This document shows positions 5,819 to 6,194 of a stretch of 6,194 nucleotides of DNA, one piece after another. The stretch comes from a bacterium. GTDB lineage: Bacteria; UBP18; UBA7526. The notes under the pieces are model-generated. The model did no database searches. It saw nothing but the letters and a program-made list of their open reading frames with translations, and had not been told where the DNA came from. Position 1 is the stretch's first letter; each line of letters starts with the position of its first letter. The stretch spans positions 1 through 6,194 of the forward strand of contig JAUXAI010000063.1 of NCBI GenBank assembly GCA_030619985.1. The letters run 5' to 3'. The position numbers and the translations under genes are program-made.

Positions 5819-5894
5819 CAATGCAAATTGCCTGCCTGTCGGCAGACAGGTAAAATTAGCAATTAGCAATGAAAAATTAAAAAAATTTGCATTG
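5819..5894. repeat. 11 bp perfect inverted repeat enclosing a 20 bp palindromic element
   Basis: caatgcaaatt at 5819-5829 is the exact reverse complement of aatttgcattg at 5884-5894. Between them, at 5831-5850, lies a CCTGCCTGTCGGCAGACAGG element whose halves CCTGTC and GACAGG pair around GGCA. An alternative pairing uses CTGCC with GGCAG. Next to it, a 7-nt periodic stretch (aattagc twice, then decayed copies) runs through about 5854-5881. The whole could fold into a cruciform or RNA hairpin just upstream of the CBS ribosome site. Confidence 0.75.
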
Positions 5895-5927
5895 CTGACT
5901 TTGCATTGATAATTTTGCATTTTACTG
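5886..5927. repeat. 14-nt tandem array, 3 units
   Basis: Three 14-nt units on the plus strand each begin tttgcatt (tails gctgac, gataat, ttactg). The first unit overlaps the right arm of the inverted repeat at 5884-5894, and the left arm at 5819-5829 is an inverted partial copy. The array lies 10 nt from the nnrD stop codon and is AT-rich. Confidence 0.8.
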
Positions 5928-5937
5928 TTCTTTCCTT

Positions 5938-6194
5938 CTATTCCTTGATTTGTTTGAAGGCCTGGGGTAGTTTCTCCAAAACATCAGAGGCAACGAGAGA
6001 CTCCTCTCCCTTCTCTTGGGCAGCCAAATCCCCTGCCAGACCATGGAGATAGGCTCCTGTCTTCGCTGCTTCTAAAGGTTCCTTTCTCTGGGCTAAGAAG
6101 GAACCGATCATCCCCGTCAGAACATCCCCCACTCCCGCAGAGGCCATCCCTGGATTTCCCGTGGGATTGATATAGGTGTTCCCTCCTGGATCAG
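5938..6194 (-). CDS. nnrD: ADP/ATP-dependent NAD(P)HX dehydratase, C-terminal part only
   Basis: This metabolite-repair enzyme of the ribokinase-like fold dehydrates the damaged cofactor (S)-NAD(P)HX back to NAD(P)H using ADP or ATP. Only the last 84 residues plus TAG are in the window; the frame is open at the right edge. The diagnostic stretch is [19 protein letters not shown] (9-27 of the visible part), with the catalytic aspartate of the GxGD motif at position 23. It is followed by [19 protein letters not shown] and the [12 protein letters not shown] end, all standard for the family. An internal ATG at 6147 is not the start because family sequence continues upstream of it. In many bacteria this domain is fused to an N-terminal NAD(P)HX epimerase (Nnr); that part would lie outside the window, so fusion cannot be judged. 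135 bp of repeats separate it from the CBS gene. Confidence 0.92.
   Translation of the reverse strand, partial: DPGGNTYINPTGNPGMASAGVGDVLTGMIGSFLAQRKEPLEAAKTGAYLHGLAGDLAAQEKGEESLVASDVLEKLPQAFKQIKE

Noticed and set aside
5938-6147. ATG at 6147 as the start of a small separate gene
   Set aside because: Family sequence (NPTGNPG) continues upstream in the same frame to the window edge, so it is an internal methionine of the NAD(P)HX dehydratase.

Overview
The window holds seven protein-coding genes, all on the minus strand, with no RNA gene, CRISPR array, transposase or phage gene. The gene set is bacterial: an NAD(P)HX dehydratase / tsaE / tsaB / rimI housekeeping cluster followed by ilvD-ilvB of branched-chain amino acid synthesis. 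Codon use is moderate in GC, Shine-Dalgarno sites are strong (AGGAGG) and the one clear promoter is of the sigma70 type. The dihydroxyacid dehydratase lacks the first cluster cysteine, as in the oxygen-sensitive E. coli type, which fits an anaerobe. Gaps packed with short tandem repeats remind me of genomes from uncultivated candidate phyla, but I cannot name the phylum from the sequence.

In transcription order (right to left) the layout is: the 3' end of an NAD(P)HX dehydratase gene (nnrD-like, 5938-6194, cut by the window); a two-CBS-domain protein (5341-5802); tsaE (4827-5285); tsaB (4130-4807); rimI (3485-3943); then a 176 bp gap with a near-consensus promoter; ilvD (1647-3308); and ilvB (1-1644, cut near its 3' end). 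TsaE and TsaB belong to the machinery for tRNA t6A37, and TsaE-TsaB-RimI adjacency is a classic bacterial arrangement. IlvB and IlvD catalyse the first and third common steps of valine/isoleucine synthesis. They are separated by only 2 nt, with the ilvB ribosome binding site inside the last codons of ilvD. The small AHAS subunit and ilvC could lie beyond the left edge.

The least ordinary part is not a gene. Every gap between genes from nnrD to ilvD contains a short, degenerate tandem array with its own unit: 14 nt plus a palindrome (5819-5927), 10-12 nt (5301-5342), 8 nt (4815-4846), two different 8 nt arrays back to back (4006-4053 and 4062-4101), and 10 nt in inverted arrangement (3399-3480). 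Two of these enter coding sequence. A 7-nt array is translated inside TsaB as a probable loop, and the 8-nt array at the tsaE/tsaB junction encodes the last residues and stop of TsaE. The ilvD-ilvB junction has none. No clearly new defence or metabolic system is visible; the micro-repeat invasion is the best lead.
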